A stretch of DNA of 64,000 nt from Molanna angustata (GCA_963576475.1 OY754982.1:7510458-7574457), one strand, 5' to 3'. Positions 31,611 through 43,274 are shown, counted from the stretch's first letter. Made by a program: numbers and translations. Notes: generated from the sequence alone by a model not told the origin.

Positions 31611-33889
31611 GACAAATTAATACGTTAAATAAAATGTGTCGCAACTAGGGATTGCGATCCAGCAGGATTTTCTTAATATTTACTGGATAATAAAGAAACT
31701 AAAAATCTGTAAAATTAAAATATTGATTAATATGTTTGTACATTTTATCGGTGGCCCGACCGTTAGTAAAGGTTATCGGTATAATTTTACTAAAATTTAA
31801 CTAACGGATTGTTATAAGACGAAGTATAGAGCATTTGTATCAAAATCCGGTTTGTTTGGTCTGAAATCTAACTAACGGAAGTTTATTAGACCGGCCCTAA
31901 GCAAGGCATTTCTCCATGAAAATGATTTTTTTTCCAATATTGGTAAATCTCCAAATGTCTTACTTGGATACCCGTAGGTATTATATTTTTTTTTACAAAA
32001 ACTAGAGATTCTATGTAAGAATTGTTACAATATTGCAAGGAATATTTATGTTATAATAAAACAGCATAGTATTTTGCGCCATATATTATTATATTATTGG
32101 TTTTATGAAAACAGATCATGTTTTATCTCCAATTTATTTTAAAAAAGATAATATTTATTTATACATGACAGGCGATATTTACATAGGTTGATACCAATCA
32201 CAGTAACTACCAATCATTTGTCACAACATAAGCACTTTTGAAATGTTATTCATTTTCCGTATTCATATATTAAATATTGTTAAATTAATCGAGGAATAGG
32301 TAAAAAAAATTTTTAATCATTTCTGAGACTCTCGAACCGGACCGCATCTTCCTCAGGATGGATGAAGACTTTTTCAACAATGCTTTCAAAACAATTTAAT
32401 TGTCACATTTATTTATTTTCTTCACTAAACTAAACGATTTTTAAAAGGTTATAACCCAACACTACTGATGTATTGGATTTTTTTAAATTTAGTTTCTTTA
32501 ACGCCTTGAAAATGCCGAGGAGCCACGGCGAAAACGTTCTGTCGTAACTTGGTGAATATTGAATTATTTTATAATATTTTTATTGACAAACATTTTTTCA
32601 ACATCTCAATAGAGACGAAGTTTATAATATGGTTTATATTTTATAATATGGCAACATGCGCAATGATATGTATCTGAAGTTAGTATTGGATTTGCGTTTT
32701 AAATTATTTTATTTTATATTTCAAAATGTATTTTCTCTCTGTAAACACCAAACTTTAGAATTTCAAACTGCAATACTTTGGGCGAGTAATAATAAGATTA
32801 GATAAAAACGAACTCCGGCTACCGACTTATAATCCAGGGAATGATACAAACAAGGGAGGAGAGGTTTAGGTCGTCGAAGAGTTTTGTAGCTCAGTAACCT
32901 GAGTATTGTAACTCCGTTTAGAAGGGCTCTGTAATGAAGGGCTACAATAGACGGATGCCGAGAAAAATGAAGACGGTACAACAGTTGCAGCGAGATTATG
33001 CGCCAACTGATAGGGCAGCCAACCCATGGTCGTTAGCTTAGGTCGGGCCCAATGGCAGTCGAACAATACTGGTTAATCTATTTTGTGTGAGCCCATATGT
33101 TTGTTGAGGTCGTGATTGTGAGTGCAGAATACTGAGATTGTGGTCCAGTACTGCGAGAATACTGCATACTGAACCTCAACTTTTTCATACATTATTCCTA
33201 TGTAACTCCCATCGAACGGTAACTATCATCTGGTTCATAATTGCTTATATTATCAGTAAAAAATTGTAAACTGCTAGCCCTAGAACGGGATTTTCTAGTT
33301 GAGCAGCAGTCATCTACTTGTTGTTGTCATTTTAAATATGGTGTGATTAAAAGTAAATAGATAAATAAAATACATATTATATTTTCCCAGTGATTTCATA
33401 ATTATTTATTACATAATTTTCCAGCAATATTATATATCGCTGGGAAAAATTTTGCCAATTTCGCATAACACATGGTGAGATTTCCACATAGTTCACGTAA
33501 TAGTTTGACCTTGATACGAAGACCGCGAATATTTTGTTTAGCGATGATTATTTTCTATCAATTTACATTATAATAAACAATAATATTGACTGATTGGCTA
33601 ATCAGATTACAGGAAATTTTGCTTCGTTCAGTTTTGCAAAGACGATTCATAAATAATATTTATCTATGTAATTTCTTTGTCCTTCAAATAACTTATGAAA
33701 TACGAGCATGTTTAATCATGAAAGATTTGTTTAATATTATGAAATATGATAAAATTAATTAATGACTGTTTATCGTATACTTATTTTATCGATTATGATA
33801 GTTCCTAGAAAATATAATTTTAAATTTATTAAAAAAAATTATAAAGTAGATATGAAAGGTGGTATATATAAAACTATTAATTTACATAA
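31611..33889. other. Long AT-rich stretch with minor relics
   Basis: A MITE-B end fragment (TTATTGACAAACATTTTTTC, CAATAGAGACGAAG) lies at 32575-32630. Bases 32740-33080 are GC-richer and may be a decayed LINE C-terminal region, but frames are broken and no motif is firm. The rest shows nothing I can support. Confidence 0.45.
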
Positions 33890-35002
33890 ATAGTCCTCCC
33901 ATATAACTTTTGATATATAGATAGTTATAAGCCTACAAAACTTTTATTCTCAGAATTTTGAATTTTCGTTTCAGTCAGGGGTTATAAACTTTTGAATTTT
34001 TACTTTATTTTTCCATATATCTCAAAAACCATAAAAGCTAGAATGCTGAAAATTGATATAAATATAGACAAATATAAAATGTCAAATTTATTATTTCAAA
34101 AGAGTTTCTCAAACATTTTTACTAAGTAAAACATTTTTTTATGATAAATTTATGTGTTTCATCATCATCATCTGTGGCTCCACAACCCAGGTTGGGTCTT
34201 AGGCCTTAGCCTCCTGCAGAGCCCGCCTCCACGACTGTCCTGCGACGCATTACGCCAGTTATGGACGCCGATGCTGTTCGCATCCATCACCACTCCGTCC
34301 AGCCATCGAAGCTTCGGCCTTCGGCGACTTGGAGACCTCGTATGACAAAGAGAGGTGTGGGGCGGCCGCAGCTGCGGTGGAGGGACGATATAACAAGATA
34401 TGCTGGCACATCCTGGATGTAAACTGCACAGGACAGGACGACGTGGAGTCAAATGGAGGAGGCCTTCGTTCAGGAGTGGACGGAAATAGGCTGAAGAAGA
34501 AGAAGAAGAAGAAGAAAATTTATTTGTTTAATTGCCTATATTCCCGAAGTTTTTTATAAATATAGAAAAAAGCCGAAGCACCCCAATTAGATAATTAAAT
34601 TTCCTATAAAAATATTAACATTGTAGTATTACATATCAATTTTTTTTAACAGTTTTTATAAAAATTGAATGTAGTGACAACATCGCTTCAATACAATTTG
34701 TATGGTAGTGGCCTATACACAATTATATAATGTACTCAATATAATGGACAAATAATATAATGGACTCAATAATTTGATACTTAATCTTCAATTATACATA
34801 CTATCATGCTGTTTTCATATTCTGGTTAGGATAACAGACTGACCTCCATACTATCCTATCCTGACATATATACCTACATGTTGTATATAGAAAACAAATT
34901 ATTTTAAAATGTTGATTAATTTGTGTTTAAGTGTATATAGTTTGGTACGTATTCTTCAATTATGCATACTATCCCCATCAACAGTTGGATCTCATGTGTT
35001 AC
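33890..35002. repeat. FB-A copy (one orientation) split by a composite RTE insert
   Basis: It contains TTATAAGCCTACAAAACTTT, TCAGTCAGGGGTTATAAACT, AAAGCTAGAATGCTGAAAAT, CATGCTGTTTTCATATTC and TCTCATGTGTTACA in the FB-A order. It is interrupted at 34160-34515 by two joined RTE tails flanked by a 14-base duplication. Confidence 0.85.
34160..34515. mobile_element. Composite insert: two RTE 3' ends joined head to head
   Basis: The left half (about 34160-34335) is a minus-strand RTE end: antisense CATCATCATCAT tail, then RRRPKLRWLDGV and GVHNWRNASQDSRG. The right half (about 34336-34515) is a plus-strand end of a different family: RGVGRPQLRWRDDITRYAG, AQDRTTWSQMEEAFVQEW, then an (AAG)n tail. The whole is flanked by AAATTTATGTGTTT (34146-34159) and AAATTTATTTGTTT (34516-34529), a 14-base duplication with one mismatch. 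The pre-insertion FB-A sequence agrees with this. So both halves appear to have entered as one event. Confidence 0.85.
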
Positions 35003-35009
35003 AATGTAG

Positions 35010-35115
35010 ATTGAAAATACAGTGAAAAACTGTGCGACACCGGTTATATTATAACCCGGGACGTAGGTCATGAGTCAAATATCTAACTTACTGAACCACA
35101 AGGCCGTCGATAATT
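35010..35115 (-). mobile_element. SINE-1-like relic
   Basis: GATTGAAAATACAGTGAAAA, AACCCGGGAC and ACTGAACCACAAGGCC match the tRNA-like half of SINE-1 in inverse orientation, with heavy divergence. Confidence 0.55.
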
Positions 35116-35696
35116 GTTATTTTCTGAATTTAAGTTTATTTTTACATTGATGTGATCATTCATGATATTTTGTGTAGATTTGTCCAAAGTATTTTGCATA
35201 CAGCAAACACAATAGTATACATCAACAATGTCTTAAGTAAACAAAGTATTATGGCTGCATGTTGCGAATTCATATACAGACTCGTATGTAATCATTTAAC
35301 TAATTGAACAATTTTGCAAACACTTGAATAAAGAAGCAGTATCTTGAATCATATTTATTTGGCGCTGTTTTCGTTAAAAAATATACGCTCAAAACCGGAG
35401 CAAGTGAGAAATTCGACAACAAAACGCTTTGGCTTGATAGGTTTGTACAATACAAAATATGTATTGGACACAATACTTCTAGTAAAATCGATAAAAAACC
35501 AAACCAAATTTTATATTTACTAGATTTTTTGTTGTGCGCATCTTTACCTTTTAAAGTGTGCCCCTTTAATTGAATTTAATTTAATTCAGCATTATTTATA
35601 CATTGAGACACGTGGGGTATAAATTGTAATATGAGTTTCCAGTGGTCGATGCTTTTCTTCCACTCCCCTCCCTACCTTTCTCACTTCCATTCCTGT
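35116..35696. other. AT-rich unassigned spacer
   Basis: No supported feature was seen. Confidence 0.5.
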
Positions 35697-35872
35697 GGGG
35701 GCAAGTCCTGTCAAACGGTGAAATCAAAACTCTCGTGATTACCCATATCATGGATAATTATAATTATTATATGGAGTTCTATAATATCTTTAGATGTCAT
35801 GATAATAATAATATCCATGGTATGGGTAATAAAGAGGGTTTTGATTTCACCGGTTGGACCAGACTTGCCCCC
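35697..35872. repeat. FB-D foldback
   Basis: GGGGGCAAGTCCTGTCAAAC, GGTGAAATCAAAAC and GATTACCCATATCATGGATA are mirrored by ATCCATGGTATGGGTAAT, GTTTTGATTTCACCGGTTGG and CAGACTTGCCCCC. It is about 176 bases and non-coding. Confidence 0.92.
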
Positions 35873-35948
35873 TTGGTATCTTTCAAATGGGGTCTTAGCG
35901 ATTATAAGATAAACAAATTTGCAAAATTTTAAATGAAGCGAATAAGTA

Positions 35949-36165
35949 GCGACCTCCATGGCACAGTTGGTAAGCCGTTTGGTTTCTGTGCGGGCGTCCT
36001 AGGTTCGATTCCCAACAATGAGAAATTTATTTTAAATACATTTCTCATGCACATATTGCTTCTCTGGGTTGGAAACATTGGTTAATTGGAAGAAATTGCC
36101 ATATGGCAATAAACTCGCCACTTGCGCAGGGTGCAAGAAAGTGTTTGTTATTACTTATTATTATT
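35949..36165 (+). mobile_element. SINE-2, tRNA-derived, (TTA)n tail
   Basis: The A box TGGCACAGTTGG (35959-35970) and the B box GGTTCGATTCC (36002-36012) have tRNA spacing. The body includes GGTTGGAAACATTGGTTAAT and GAAATTGCCATATGGCAATA, with a TTATTACTTATTATTATTAG tail. The GGAAGAAATTGCC...GGCAATAAAC 3' block recurs at 50405-50445 (plus) and 41985-42035 (minus). Confidence 0.88.
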
Positions 36166-36299
36166 AGTACCTACTTAAGTCTATAATCGATAAAATAGAA
36201 AAAAAAGCCGCACATAGTATATAGTAGACAGCACACACACACATACACACATTGTGATGAAACTTTCAGAATACAATTTTAGTATACAATAGGCACAAT

Positions 36300-36620
36300 G
36301 ATAATTAATCGAATATTTTTTTTAATTGCATATACGCAAATATTGGATTTTTTTTCCTTATCGGGAGACAAATAATTATGTTTTTATTGACAAACTTTTT
36401 CAATATCTCAATAGAGACGAAGTTGGGATATTATAGAAGAACCAGGAACTCAAGGCATCTGCTTACGAACTGTCACCGGCTGGTTTACGTGATTACTTTA
36501 TGCGCTTGCGCAACGTTCACCAGTTATGCCTTAAGTTTTATTGATGACAGGTCGTAAGCCCTGTAGGTGCCTTTATTTCTTGGTCTCTATTGAGAAGTTA
36601 AAATAATTGTCAATAACAAT
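36300..36620. repeat. MITE-B, most complete copy
   Basis: The inner end TTATTGACAAACTTTTTCAA then TATCTCAATAGAGAC is mirrored on the right by GTCTCTATTGAGAAG, then ATTGTCAATAA. The interior has GAACTCAAGGCATCTG, GGCTGGTTTACGTGATTAC and GACAGGTCGTAAGCCCTGTA. The left flank also carries the TTGCATATACGCAAATATTG block seen in other copies, so the full element may be longer. It has no coding capacity. Confidence 0.82.
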
Positions 36621-36689
36621 GATAATAGTTGATATTCTGCAATAAAAAATAACCTTAAATATTGCGAATTCGTAACTCCCGACTATCAG

Positions 36690-36985
36690 TAGCGGAATTG
36701 CTTATAGAAGCCGAGATTCTTGGCTTGCCTATGAATATGTTAAGAATTTCAAGACCTAATATTTTGAAACCATTCTAAATATGTAAAATGAAAAGTATGT
36801 AGATACGATGCTTGTCAAGGCCACAAATGTAAATATTATTTTTCATGTGATTTTATAATATTTGCATGGCCACTCAAATAAACAGCGATCCAAAAAAACA
36901 CTTAAATATTTGACATTTCCCAATTTTCTTTCAGGGTTTGCCTATTACGGAGGTTCGAGGTACGCCCCTGCGGCGACTATATACC
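36690..36985 (+). repeat. Rep-X copy with conserved junction
   Basis: AGTAGCGGAATTGC, TTGGCTTGCCTATGAATA, GATACGATGCTTGTCAAGG and CCCAATTTTCTTTCAGGGTT match Rep-X at 2330-3115 (inverted) and at the L2 flanks. After the CAG the frame reads GLPITEVRGTPLRRL, similar to GLPSPKVLGTPLVVL at 2330-3115. Confidence 0.75.
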
Positions 36986-37133
36986 CTTAGGTCAGTGAAG
37001 AGTAAAAAAACTTTCACATTCTACCCGACTACCCATTGTGTATGAACTAAGATGGAGGTTTATAATGTTTCAATCTTGAGGATTAGTTGTCAACAAAAAT
37101 ATGTATTTCTTCCTCCACTCCGCTCGACCTTCA

Positions 37134-37305
37134 GGAACTCTTCAAATCTGTGTTGGAGGTATATATTATACTTCAGGAACTCTACAAATCTGTGTTGGAG
37201 GTATATATTATACTTCAGGAACTCTTCAAATTTGTGTAGGAGGTATATATTATACTTCAGGAACTCTTCAAATCTGTGTTGGAGGTATATATTATACTTC
37301 ATGTC
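37134..37305. repeat. 42-bp minisatellite, four units
   Basis: The unit CAGGAACTCTTCAAATCTGT, GTTGGAGGTATATATTATAC, TT is repeated about four times. At 42 bases (14 codons) it stays open on both strands (GTLQICVGGIYYTS plus, YNIYLQHRFEEFLK minus), giving three overlapping pseudo-ORFs (37052-37333, 37090-37311, 37101-37322). No start context or homology supports expression. Confidence 0.95.
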
Positions 37306-37584
37306 GTGCATGCCACCGTTGAAATTAACATAAAAAATATTATAACGATTGTAATGTATAAGTTGATGCGTGATTTCGGCAAATACGCCTTTCTTCGTGT
37401 CAAACTGTGAGAAATGTTTCAGAAATATGTAGGTACAGGAAGTTGATGGACACGGTGGGGTGAACCAAGGGAAGAGGAGTGACCCTCGCTTAAAACTGCA
37501 CCCAGTTCTTCACAATTGACTGTGCATTGGAACTGTGAGTAACTACAGCAGTCACCATCCTTCACTACCATTATTTTATATTAC

Positions 37585-38545
37585 TAGTTGCATATATGTA
37601 ACACATGAGATCCAACTGTCGATAGGGATAGTATGTACAGTTGAAGAATAAGTACCAAACTATAAACCCATAAATACAAATTATTTAATATTTTAAGATA
37701 TTTGGTTTTCTAAACAACACATGTACCTAGGTATGTATGTCAAGATAGGATAGTATGGAGGTCAGTCCTTTGATCCTACCCAGAATGTGAAAACAGCATG
37801 ATGGTATTATGTATGTTTGGAGATTAGTATCAAATTATTAAGTCTTCTTAGATATTGTGAGTAGGCTACTTCCATACAAATTGTATGAAGCAATGTCGTC
37901 ACTAAATTCAATTTTTATAAAAATTGTTAAAAAAAATTTGAGATGTGCTAATACAATGTTAATATTTTTTATAGAAAATCAAATGATCTAGTTGGGGTAT
38001 TTCGGCTTTTTTCGATATTTAAAAAAAAAATTAAAATATAGGCAGTTAAACTCATAAATTTATCATAAAAAAAATATTTTTCTTAATAAAAAATGTTTGA
38101 GAAACCCTGGAATTTTTTTGAATAAACTGATTTGAGATTTTGTATTTGTCTATATTTGTACCAATTTTCAGCGTTCTAGCTTTTATGGTTTCTGAGATAT
38201 ATGGAAAAATAAAGTAAAAATTCAAAAGTTGATAACCCCTGACTAAAACAAAAATTCGAAATTCTGAGTATAAAAGTTTTGTTAGCCTATAACTGTTTAT
38301 ATATTCTGAAATTTTGGGCTCTGTAAATTGAGCGGATCAAAAGTTATAAGGGACACACACACACACACAAACGAATTCTGAGTAAATCCGTGTACGGAAC
38401 ATATATGCTGCGAAGCCTCTAAGTTGGTGTTTTTTGACTTCAAAGTTGGAAAAGCCGTGAAAAAAGTAGACCTCTGCATACAATTCTCGCGTATCCTGGC
38501 TTGAAACATTGTCGATATGTTGAAGAAATCGACAGTTGGAAAAAT
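37585..38545. repeat. FB-A copy, reverse orientation
   Basis: It starts ACTAGTTGCATATATGTAAC and runs through TCGTCACTAAATTCAATTTT, CAATTTTCAGCGTTCTAGCT, AGTTGATAACCCCTGACT and ATATGCTGCGAAGCCTCTAA. This is the inverse order of the copy at 27120-29595. A (CA)n run lies at 38350-38370. Confidence 0.85.
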
Positions 38546-39111
38546 AAATATGTCCTTGTATGACAAGTACATATACATCTTCCTATAATCCCAAAATTAA
38601 AAATAAATGCTTGAGCTTGTGATTTAGATGAATGAATCGAAATTTGGGTTACAATTTTGTTTTTTGAGTTGTTCATTATTTTGAGTTTTCTTTTGTTATA
38701 AAACGAGGAGGTTGTGGCCAAGGATTAACTCCTCACTACAAAGTTACTCCACAAATTATTCAAATATTGTAAACATTTTCATGAAATGAGTTTGTTCAAT
38801 TATTTTTGATTTAAATATTTTATTATGAAACCTTGATAATTCTTCAATGCCATTTTATGAAAGTGATGGTACCTTTTTACCAATTTGAAAATAAAAATAA
38901 CAAATTTCTAGTTTCCTGAACATGGGGTCACTTTGAAATATTTGACAGTTAACAAAATTGAGAAGCACTATTCAGATATCCTTCAAAATCCAATAGGGTC
39001 AAAATCTAATAGGGTCTAGAGTATCAGATATACAAATGTGTAAAACTTTAGAATCGCCCCAGAGTAGATAATGTAAGTAAACGTTCTTCTTTCCTCACTG
39101 GACAGTTCCTA
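38546..39111. other. Spacer with SINE-3 tail relic
   Basis: Bases 38555-38640 (GACAAGTACATATACATCTT, AAAATAAATGCTTGAGCTTG) match the 3' end of SINE-3 (47940-48113) in the same orientation. The remainder is unassigned. Confidence 0.5.
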
Positions 39112-39330
39112 TCCTTCTTCTTCGATGGCACTAGAGCCCAAATCGAGCCTTGACGTCCATCAGCAATCGTCTCCAACGTCCTCTGTCACAAGTTCCCGTC
39201 CTTGGAGAAGCTGTTCCGCATTCCTCTTCACACCATCCTCCCACCTATGGAAGAGCAGGGCAGACGCCTTAATGCCTCGCTTGGCGGTGACTCATCAAAC
39301 GTGGCGATGAGTAAGTCTGCATCATCGGGC
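39112..39330 (-). mobile_element. RTE-type 3' fragment, distinct family
   Basis: An antisense TTCTTCTTCG tail is followed by GGCACTAGAGCCCAAATCGA, GCCTTGACGTCCATCAGCAA and CGTCCTCTGTCAC. The layout is that of the other antisense RTE ends, but the sequence belongs to another family. Its boundary with Rep-X near 39330 is not sharp. Confidence 0.65.
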
Positions 39331-39800
39331 GATGGAAATCGAAGCACTGAAAGTACTGTCCGTTGGTGTACCTGAAATTCGCCAACATGAGTACTAAGGG
39401 GTGGAGGAGCCCCCCGTGATGATTGGTCGGCACGACCCACTCGGCGGTACCCGAGTTGATGACGAGACAGGTGCAGCTGACGCTGCGCCTGGTGTGGAAA
39501 TCGAAGAACTGAAAGTACTACGGGCGTGGCGAAGGCTCCCTGTGGCAGTCTGTTGTTCGTGGAGCTGTTGGGAGGGTAACCCCTGCTATGATTGATGGGC
39601 CTTCACGAGTGTGGTTGGACTCTTAGTGGCAGTGGTATGAAATATGCATGGTGGTAGTTCTTGTTTCGTCCGACGAGCAGCCGCTCCGGGGATGAACAGA
39701 ACACTTAGTTCTATGACGTTCCCTATGGAGTGGGGTAGGTGACTGCGACTTTTCCTCTTCCCACCTTAGCCTTGATCTGCCGACCCTCCATTTTCCACCC
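39331..39800 (+). repeat. Rep-X copy, coding-like block conserved
   Basis: It matches 2330-3115 inverted (GGAGGAGCCCCCCG, CACGACCCACTCGGC, GTTGGACTCTTAGTG, TGGTATGAAATATGC, TATGGAGTGGGGTAGG). The frame 39401-39595 holds DDETGAADAAPGVEIEELKV. A partial second block (MEIEALKVL) occurs just upstream at 39335-39385, so the coding-like piece is duplicated. An internal deletion removes the intron-like part. Confidence 0.75.
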
Positions 39801-40735
39801 GGATGCCCTATATCCTATCCTAGGGAGTGCATATTATTCACATGCTAATAAAACCAAATATATAAGGGAAATAAAAGATCTGTTTCGTCCTTTTTCTCGT
39901 GATTAAGATGGTGACTGCTTTCCACCACTTTTTGTATAGCCTGCCTGCATGCTGATCTGCAGGCAGGCTAAACGAAGAACACCAGTCGCCGTAGACCACA
40001 AAGCTGATGTGATTAGGCCACTCAATCTGGTTGGTGACTTTGGTGAGCTACCAGGAGATCTTCGTCTTTTTTCTTGTAAGATAGATATCATCCAATTGAA
40101 AGCATACTCAAAACATTTATGAGTAACAAAAGCATTATTTTGAAATTTATGTGTCGTCTGTAGACGAGAATATAATGAATAGCACAATATATACAATAAT
40201 TGGTTTGAATGACTTGGTAGGAATTATTCGATGAAATGGGACAGTATGGGTTTGAGAACAGATAGTCTGGTTCAAAATATAAACAACGAAAGAAACCATG
40301 ACGGATTCGTAATGAAGAGATAATTGATGTATAATCGTGAGACTTGAACATTCAGGGGAGTCTTTGGAATTACAAATTCGTTTATTTTGAAAAAAAAAAA
40401 ACAAAGTAAATAATTAATTTTAATCGATTTTATGTCATTGTGCCATCACTCCTCAATCTACATGTTATTCATGAAAATCTTTTAGCTTTAGAATAAGCTG
40501 AAATATCATCTATGTTTGTAACGCTATCGATTGAAAAATTACTTTGTATACAATGAAAGCAACAGTCCCCATATACATACATGAGATGACAACGCTGAGG
40601 TATGAGAACACATATAGGTACACATAAATATTATAGACATATACAAAATAAAAAAAAAATACAAATGTTGATTGTTATTATTATTGTATTTTTCTTCCTT
40701 TTTATGGCGTTTGTTTTATTTAATTTGTTTGTTCT
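39801..40735. other. Unassigned spacer
   Basis: Short open frames show no motif. A perfect inverted repeat around TAGCCTGCCTGCA and TGCAGGCAGGCTA (39938-39970) forms a small palindrome. No gene is supported. Confidence 0.5.
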
Positions 40736-40840
40736 TTTATTATTATTATTACTTTTATTTTTTTGAAAAAGTGCCTTCTTATTTTATTAGGCAGTGCCCA
40801 ATACAATGAGAAGGCGCTTTCTAAAGAACTGCCTAGTAAA
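40736..40840 (-). mobile_element. LINE or SINE 3' end with pseudoknot-capable sequence
   Basis: The antisense tail (TTATTATTATTATTAC) lies at 40737-40752, so the element reads on the minus strand. Just before the tail, AAAGTGCCTTCT (40768-40779) pairs with AGAAGGCGCTTT (40809-40820). TAGGCAGT (40788-40795), inside that loop, pairs with ACTGCCTA (40828-40835) outside it. The interleaving makes an H-type pseudoknot. The position just before the tail parallels the L2 3' hairpins at 45173, 16309 and 53289. No coding remnant was identified upstream. Confidence 0.65.
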
Positions 40841-41804
40841 AATGTACATTTTTTCATAAACATTATTTAATAAATTAATTAATGAAATATCATGATCAAA
40901 ACTACCACAGTTTTGATGTTAATCTTGCTATTATAAATATTTTTAAACCTTGAACAAAAACCATTGAATGCGTTAAAATAATGATAACATAAAACTGAAA
41001 CAACCAAATTTTAAAATTACATTGATACTCTATGATTCATAAGGTGTTCTTTTTTAAACTATTGTCTCACAGCTATTGAAGGTATTCGTTCAAGGTTGAA
41101 AGATCTTACTTATTATAGTAGATTTGCTCTGGAGACTTTAGAATGTAATTTGTCTAGAAGAGGTGTTTTGTGACATCGTTTGGTTAAAAGGACAATATTA
41201 TTTCCAGTTCTGCCCCCAAACATTTTGTTATCGTGATAATAAAGTATATAGGTACAATATGTGGGATATGTAAGTATGTATTTTGGTCTAATAGGGTCAT
41301 ATGAGATCAGGAGTAATGGTGATATTTACGATCAATATTAATATGAGAATACTTATCCTTGCGACATGCTTCTACTAGCTTAAATATACAGTCATCAAAA
41401 ATGTTTGTTAAGTATTTTATTTACTTATATACCATGTGTTATATTTACATTCAAAGATAAATTTATCTTCGTGTGCAATGCCCCACGAAAAAAAACAAAA
41501 TTTTGTAGCTTAAGATTTTAGATTTTGAATATCAGATATTTTATCTGTATACCTACGTCAATACTCCGATGTGTGAAATTTTCATAAGTTTTTATTTACA
41601 TATGTCTTTATAACATTAATTATATTTTGTATTTTATTGCGCCATTTAATGTTTCAACATCATTCCAAGTATTTTATAGATGTAAAAATTAAACAATATC
41701 ATTGAAATGGTTATGATGAACTTTCTACTTTTGATGAAGTTTTTGGTATTTATTTTGCAATACCCAGCAGTGGGGAAAACGTCATGTAGATAAAAGCTTC
41801 AAAA
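40841..41804. other. AT-rich unassigned spacer
   Basis: No supported feature was seen. Confidence 0.5.
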
Positions 41805-41950
41805 GGCCTTCACGGCTCAGTGGGTTGGGTATCTGACTCCTGAGTGAAGTCTCCAGAATGTGGCAACTTGTTATTGGGTGCTTGTTAAATTAATATTTCA
41901 CATAGTACCTGTTAGTTGCCCGAGAAGCAATATATTTATTTTTATTTATT
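41805..41950 (+). mobile_element. SINE-1 with internal deletion
   Basis: The head GGCCTTCACGGCTCAGTGGG and TTGGGTATCTGACTC is joined directly to the body GTCTCCAGAATGTGGCAACT and TTGTTATTGGGTGC. The B box and about 100 bases are deleted. The tail is TTTATTTTTATTTATTT. Confidence 0.85.
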
Positions 41951-42289
41951 TAACTTTTCGTACATAATATAAACAATTATAATGCACAGTGGCGGGCTAA
42001 TTGCCATTAGGCAATTTCTTCCGACCATCCAGATTACAGAGTGACAGAATTATACATATACATCAATAAAAAAAATGAATGCTACAAAAGAACAAATAAA
42101 ATATACATAACACCAAGATAAATAAAAATAAAAACATCATAGCAACAAAAAAGGGATTGGGAAGGAATAAGAAGAGGAAATCGAGATCAGGTGTTTAGGG
42201 ATAAATATTACGTAGCAAAGGGAAGGAAGGAAAAGGAGAGGGATCAGGTATTTTCTGAGAGAGGGATCAGGTATTTATTGCTTTAATAA
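41951..42289. other. Spacer with SINE-2 3' block
   Basis: GCCATTAGGCAATTTCTTCC at 41985-42035 is the inverse of the SINE-2 3' end. A duplicated GAGAGGGATCAGGTATTT occurs at 42237-42272. No gene was seen. Confidence 0.5.
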
Positions 42290-42450
42290 AAGACCGGTAG
42301 GGCGATCACAAAAAAGATGGGTGGACGATATCATTCCGGTTGCGGGAAGGGGTTGGCTAGGGGAAGCACAGGACCGAGAGAGATGGAGTTCATTGGAGGA
42401 GGCCTACATCCAGCAGTGGAGAGATGGCTGACAAAGAAGAGGAAGAAGAT
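42290..42450 (+). mobile_element. RTE-type 3' end, (GAA) family
   Basis: Translation RPVGRSQKRWVDDIIPVAGR, AQDRERWSSLEEAYIQQW, then a stop and a GAAGAGGAAGAAG tail. It is the same family as 27504-28996. Only the last about 150 bases are present. Confidence 0.85.
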
Positions 42451-43270
42451 CCCTGCTTTAGTATTTTCTTGAAAATGGAAAGCGAGTTTGACGAAGTTAT
42501 ATCAGGACTCAAATTATTCCAGAGTCTTGCTGAACGCACTTAAAGGAAGCGCTGAAAGCGCTGCTTGTCTGGATTTGTTAGATATAGATTAGGCAGAAAT
42601 TCGTTAAAAATCCTTAGTCATAACAGAATTGTTATTTTAAATATGTTTTTTTATATCGTCCACTCTCAAAATAGAATAAATTACATCTGGTAAAAAAATT
42701 GTACAAGAGAGTTACTGAAGAAATTTGTGGTATAATCTAGTGACTGAATGCATGATTATATTAAAACCATCCAATACACTATGAAGTTACGGGTAAGTAA
42801 AGGTAACTTTTGCTTGCATTAAAGAGGGTTTATACGTTATTCAAACTATCGTAAATCTTAATATTGTTGCTAGCTGTGAGGCACCGGCTTAGAATAGTGC
42901 TTCCACTCTTTTCTATTATTGTTTTCGAGTGTCCCGTAAGAGCCGGGTAATCGAAAATACAACAGGCTACAATAACTCAACTCACTAACCGCACTTCTTT
43001 CAAGGGAAGATTTTTAACATGCACCCTTTACCCAAAACCTACTATTAATTTGTTTAAGTGGATTGATTGCACATTTTGTATATTTAACTGCTATCTCAAT
43101 AGAACATCTGCCATGCCCAGTATATGTACATATATACATGAACAATGGAGATTAAATAAAGTCCATTAAAGTCTAGAGGAGGGCGTCTGGAGGTGATCTA
43201 GCTGACTGTATAAGTACCATCTTTATACAAATTGTTAATAGAGGCCGACACAACTAGGAAGACAATTTGC
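42451..43270. other. Spacer with Rep-Y relic
   Basis: Rep-Y is inverted at 42885-42975 (ACCGGCTTAGAATAGTG, GAGCCGGGTAATCGAAAA). Bases 42480-42600 (TTATTCCAGAGTCTTGCTGA) look like a decayed retroelement but no frame is firm. Confidence 0.5.
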
Positions 43271-43274
43271 GAAA

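Noticed and set aside
39938..39970. Small palindrome around TGCAGGCAGGCTA that might be an operator or insertion end
   Set aside because: It is short and isolated, with no duplication or second copy found.
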